Source: Planococcus citri
Lineage: Eukaryota; Arthropoda; Insecta; Hemiptera; Pseudococcidae
Assembly: GCF_950023065.1 (NCBI RefSeq)
Contig: NC_088681.1
Location: forward strand, 11,346,001 to 11,410,000
Direction: 5' to 3'
Length of the DNA stretch: 64,000 bases
The stretch's first letter is position 1, and every line of letters starts with the position of its first letter. This document shows positions 60,105 to 64,000 of the stretch, piece by piece. Below the pieces are notes generated by a model. That model did no database searches and was not told the origin of the DNA. It saw nothing but the letters and a program-made list of their open reading frames with translations. The translations under genes and the position numbers were made by a program.

Positions 60105-61228
60105 TAACCCGGGTCTGGATCTGATCTAATTTAGGCACTTACTCGGATCTGAGATCCAATTGTTTTCATTTTCTGTTGATTTGAGAATCTCACCAATTGA
60201 ACAAACTTGAAGAATACTGCGTATAATATCTTGTTAAAGATGCCTCAATATTATTTTCATTGCATGATAACTTTTTATGTATCTACCTATACAAAATTAA
60301 GTGGCAATTTTCGGATTTCGCTTATTTTTTAAAAAAAAGAGCTTCTCGAAAATGTCAATAAAAGCAGAAGGTATAAGTACATTACTATAAGCAGGTAGTT
60401 TTGCTTTCAAATCAAAATAAAACTTCACCTGCACTGTTCCATTCCACATATCCAGCCTACTAGGATTTTCCCATTGAATATTAGCTGGTGAAACAAATGA
60501 ATTGAATTCTAATTCTTCTTTCAGAACTACGATCATTGGCGTTTGAATTCGGCCAATATTATACGTGTATTTGGCTTGGTTGAAATATCGAAATTCCGCT
60601 ATCTGTAACAATTTAAGTTCATCAGACGTGAAAGATGTTTGTTAACAAAACTTCCACTTATCTAGATAAATATTTATGAATAATTAATAAGGTAATAAAC
60701 AAATCTTCGTTAGGTAAAATACCTAACTATACTAACAACGACACGATTAGATATAGATACTCATATAGATATCTAAATGATTTTTATCGAAGTGAATACT
60801 TATTTGATAATTTTTATACTCTACCTCATACAATCGTTGGTACTTGGGGAATCTGGTCACTATAAGTGAATATTGCGTTGCATTAGCATCTTCTTTGAAT
60901 TCCTTTTTCATTTGAAGGTGTACGCAGAATTCCGCTAAAAAGTAGGAAACCACGTGTAAATGGAAGAATCTCAGTTTATGAAAAAGAAGCTATTATTGAT
61001 TATTCAGCATTTCAGCATGCTATGAGTATTGGCTTACTTGTTAGAATCAGCCGAGGACTTATGATGGTGCCAGAACATGTATGAACTGTTTCAGGGTCAT
61101 TATGCAAGAACATAACGTGCCATGGTGCTTCAAAATGGCTTCCTGGGGTTTTCTCGCAACCTACTTACAAGTTATACATATTATCAAATAATATCTGTCA
61201 GTAAGAATTCATTATGTGGCCATTTAGG

Positions 61229-64000
61229 GCCACTATCTACTTAAGGGGTGTGGGACCACTTACAAAACATGCTTACAGTGATGCAGCATACGAAATTATA
61301 CATCAAAAAAATATTTAAAAAATTAAATAATGAAGTATGGATTTAAAAAAAGGGAAATCAAATAAATTAAAATCTCTACTTCATGCAAACTGAAAGTTGA
61401 AAAAAGTTTATTTGAATGCATACAGTACTAACGCCAAAAATGTTTAAAACATTCCACATGATCATTAAATAATAAGTTCATAACATGTCTTGTAAAAAAG
61501 GAATTTCCGAAATAATATATCAAAAAAATAAAAGTACACTTTTCTGGAAAACTAAGAAGTGTACAAGGCTGAAATTTTTATGGTGGGTGGGGAGGACACT
61601 AACTTAAAATTAGACAAAAAAGTTTTCAAAAATTTGCACACACCGCTGTTATTTCAAAAAATGAATGAATCGAACTCCATAAGTACTGAAAGAAAAAAAA
61701 TCCTAAAAATCCAAAAAAGCCTTTAAAAAAACCGCCGTATGTAAAGTAGTGGGGGACATCCACCAACTCATTCCAGCTGTTTCCAGTTTTATTCCTTAAT
61801 TAGTTCATGAAAAACCTGCACCTCAATATTAAAAAACAAACTTTCGGGAAAATGCATTTGAAATTTGAAAATGTGAGAAGCAATTAGAGGGATGCATACA
61901 GTTTGAGGAAACATGTCCAGTACATCTGAAATGCTGTTGAAATGGAATTAAATTTATGAGAAACAGAATTTAGTTAGGAAAATTGGTTTTAAATTTGAGC
62001 TATTCTACCAACATAAACGAAATTTGAAATTTTCTCAAAAGATGGAAAACAATTGAAGCAGATGCTTACAGTTATTGTGTGGATGTTTCCTATTGCTGAG
62101 AAATTTTTGAAAAAAAAATTGATTCATTAGAAACGAAAAATTTTGAGAAATCAAATTTTCGGACCTGGTGCAATGAGATGATACTGTCAAAAAATGATTT
62201 TTTTTACAATTTATGGAATAAGCAAAGCAGATGCTCACAGTCACAGTGTAGATGTTCCTCATTGTGGAAAAGGGTTTGAAAAAAAACGATTCATTGGAAA
62301 TGAAAATTTTTCAGAAATCAAATTTTTGATCTTTTTACTTACATACATACAATAAAGCAAATTGGGCAGAAAAATAATTTTTTCCCCAAATTGGATTGGA
62401 AGTGATGTATATGCTCACAGTTATAGTGTAATAAGTTCCTTACTATAAAGAAGCTTATGTGAAAAAATTGATTCATAAAAAATGAAAATTATTGAGAATT
62501 TAAATTTTAGGTCTTTACCCATAAATTGAACTAGGCAAAAGTTGAACTTTTTCACGAATTTAGAGAAGAAGTGATGCAGATGCTCACAGTGATAGTGCAA
62601 ATATTGCTTATCATTGAGAGGTTTTTGAAAAAGAGGTTTCTTCATAAAAAATCAAAATATTTGAGAATTAAAATTTTAGATCTCTGTCTAATAAATTGAG
62701 CTGGGTAAAAGTAGAACTTTTCCACAATTTGGACAAGGGGTGATCTAGATGCTCACAGTAATAGCACAAATATTGCTCATCATTATGAGGTTTTGTAAAT
62801 GTAGTTTATTCAAAAAAAATATCAAAATTTTTGAGAGATAACATTTTAGATCTCTCTCTAATAAATTGACCTGGACAAAAGTTGAACTTTTTCACAACTT
62901 AGACAAGGAGTGTTCTAAATGCTCACAGTAACAGTGCAAATATCGCTCATCTTTGAGGGTTTTTTGATAAAGACATTTGTTCATAAAAAGTCACAATTTT
63001 TGAGAATTCAAATTTGAGGACTTGGTGCAATGAGCTAACCTTGGGGTGGAATTTTTTTTTCAATTTGGATTGAAAGTGATTGCGATGCTCACAGTGATTG
63101 TGTATGTGTTACTTATCTCTGAGAAGTATTTGAATAAAAAAATTATTGTTGAATAATCTAAATTTTTGGGAATTCAAATTTGAGGTCTCTACCCAATAAA
63201 TTGAACTGGGCAAAAGTTGAACTTTTTCACAATTTAGACAAGGAGTGATCCAGATTCTCACAGTAATAGTGCAATAATTGCTCTTTCTTGAGAAGTTTTT
63301 GAAAAACAAATTTATTGTTAAAAAATCTGAATTTTTGAGAATTAAAATTTTAGATCTCTGTCTAATAAATGTAGCTGGGCAAAAAATGAACTTTTCCACA
63401 ATTTGGACAAGGGGTGATCTAGATGCTCACAGTAATAGCACAAATATTGCTCATCATTATGAGGTTTTGAAAAAGTAGTTTATTCAGAAAAAATCAAAAT
63501 TTTTTGGAAATAAAAGTTTAGGTCTCCATCTGATAAATTGAGATGGGCAAAAGTTGAGCTTTTTCGAAACTTAGACAAGGAGTTATCCAGATCCTCACAG
63601 TAATAGTGCAATAATTGCTCTTATTTGAGAAGTTTTTGAAAAAAAAATTATTGTTAAGAAATCTAAATTTTTAAGAATTCAAATATTAGGTCTCTGCTCA
63701 ATAAATTGAACTAGGCAAAAGTTGAACTTTTTTCACAACTTAGACAAAAGGTGTTCCAGATGCTCAAAGTAATAGTGCTAATATCGCTCATCTTTGAGGG
63801 TTTTTTGAAAAAGACATTTATTCATAAAAAATCAGAATTTTTGAGAATTCAAATTTGAGGACTTGGTGCAATGAGCTAACCTTGGGGTGGAATTTTTTTT
63901 TTCAATTTGGATTGAAAGTGATGGCGATGCTCACAGTGATTGTGTATGTGTTACTTATCTCTGAGAAGTATTTGAATAAAAAAATTATTGTTGAATATTC
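61229..64000. repeat. ~168-bp satellite array with a five-monomer higher-order repeat
   Basis: A core GATGCTCACAGTAATAGTGC recurs with start spacings of 166-171 bp at about 62578, 62748, 62918, 63084, 63255, 63422, 63590, 63760 and 63927; older, diverged monomers reach back towards 61265. Two segments five monomers apart (about 841 bp) are nearly identical: the GGACTTGGTGCAATGAGC stretch near 63017 and 63858, and GATTGTGTATGTGTTAC near 63097 and 63938. The array runs off the window. Frames inside it (for example 63109-63399) are satellite-derived, not genes. Confidence 0.85.

Larger units (their letters stand above)
58782..60934 (-). pseudogene. SPH-3: 5'-truncated serine-protease homologue
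   Basis: Exons equivalent to SPH-1 exons 6-8 are open and correctly phased: 60825-60934, 60429-60602 and 58782-59375. They keep IQTPMIVVLKEELEF, YGIGSGVIV and YIDWIKKV. No exon 5 exists: intron text jumps from the exon 6 flank (about 60990) to text normally found between exon 4 and exon 5, which then ends at about 61228 in unrelated satellite DNA. Signal peptide and CCP exons are thus missing from the window. Either the gene is a truncated pseudogene whose remaining frame has not yet decayed, or its 5' exons lie beyond 64 kb. Confidence 0.65.

Noticed and set aside
62000..64000. CRISPR-like array
   Set aside because: Period about 168 bp with diverged monomers and higher-order structure: an animal satellite, not short identical repeats with unique spacers.

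Overview
The window is animal nuclear DNA, almost certainly from an insect. It is AT-rich, its genes are split by short GT-AG introns, introns and intergenic DNA are packed with fold-back and TIR elements, and the coding content is metazoan (Sema, PSI, IPT, CCP, receptor tyrosine kinase). The abundance of GGTAGGTACCTAC-type runs makes me suspect a mealybug or other scale insect; that is a guess, not a demonstration.

Layout. 535-871 holds the last two exons of a GH47 alpha-1,2-mannosidase, followed by a long 3' UTR to about 3.2 kb. From about 3.2 to 15 kb there are repeats only, including a hAT-type element with a perfect 8-bp target duplication (4109-7734) and a 3.9-kb long-inverted-repeat element (11175-15041). 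From about 8.15 kb to 61.23 kb the window is a tandem triplication of one cassette. Each cassette has a plus-strand receptor tyrosine kinase (RTK-1 15343-20864, RTK-2 33619-39244, RTK-3 51478-56987) and, convergent with it, a minus-strand secreted serine-protease homologue (SPH-1 21789-30386, SPH-2 41140-48041, SPH-3 fragment 58782-60934). SPH of one unit and RTK of the next are head-to-head across about 3.3 kb. From about 61.26 kb to the end there is a ~168-bp satellite with a five-monomer higher-order period.

The main discovery candidate is this cassette. The receptor joins a plexin/MET-type ectodomain (Sema, two PSI, four IPT) to a kinase that looks FGFR-like rather than MET-like. The ectodomain, membrane helix and juxtamembrane segment lie in one 3.6-3.7-kb exon, while the kinase is spread over five small exons. 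The neighbouring gene encodes signal peptide, two CCP-like modules and a chymotrypsin fold that has lost catalytic His and Asp. HGF and MSP, the ligands of vertebrate MET and RON, are also catalytically dead serine-protease homologues, so the pair looks like an independently built receptor/ligand system. All three receptors have open frames and intact kinase motifs. Only SPH-1 is complete: SPH-2 has a collapsed exon 5 and SPH-3 lacks its 5' exons. The ligand role is inference; architecture, splice phases and residue losses are read from the sequence.

Shared insertions (a CCGGTT repeat in the last SPH intron of units 2 and 3 only) suggest unit 1 split first and units 2 and 3 duplicated later.
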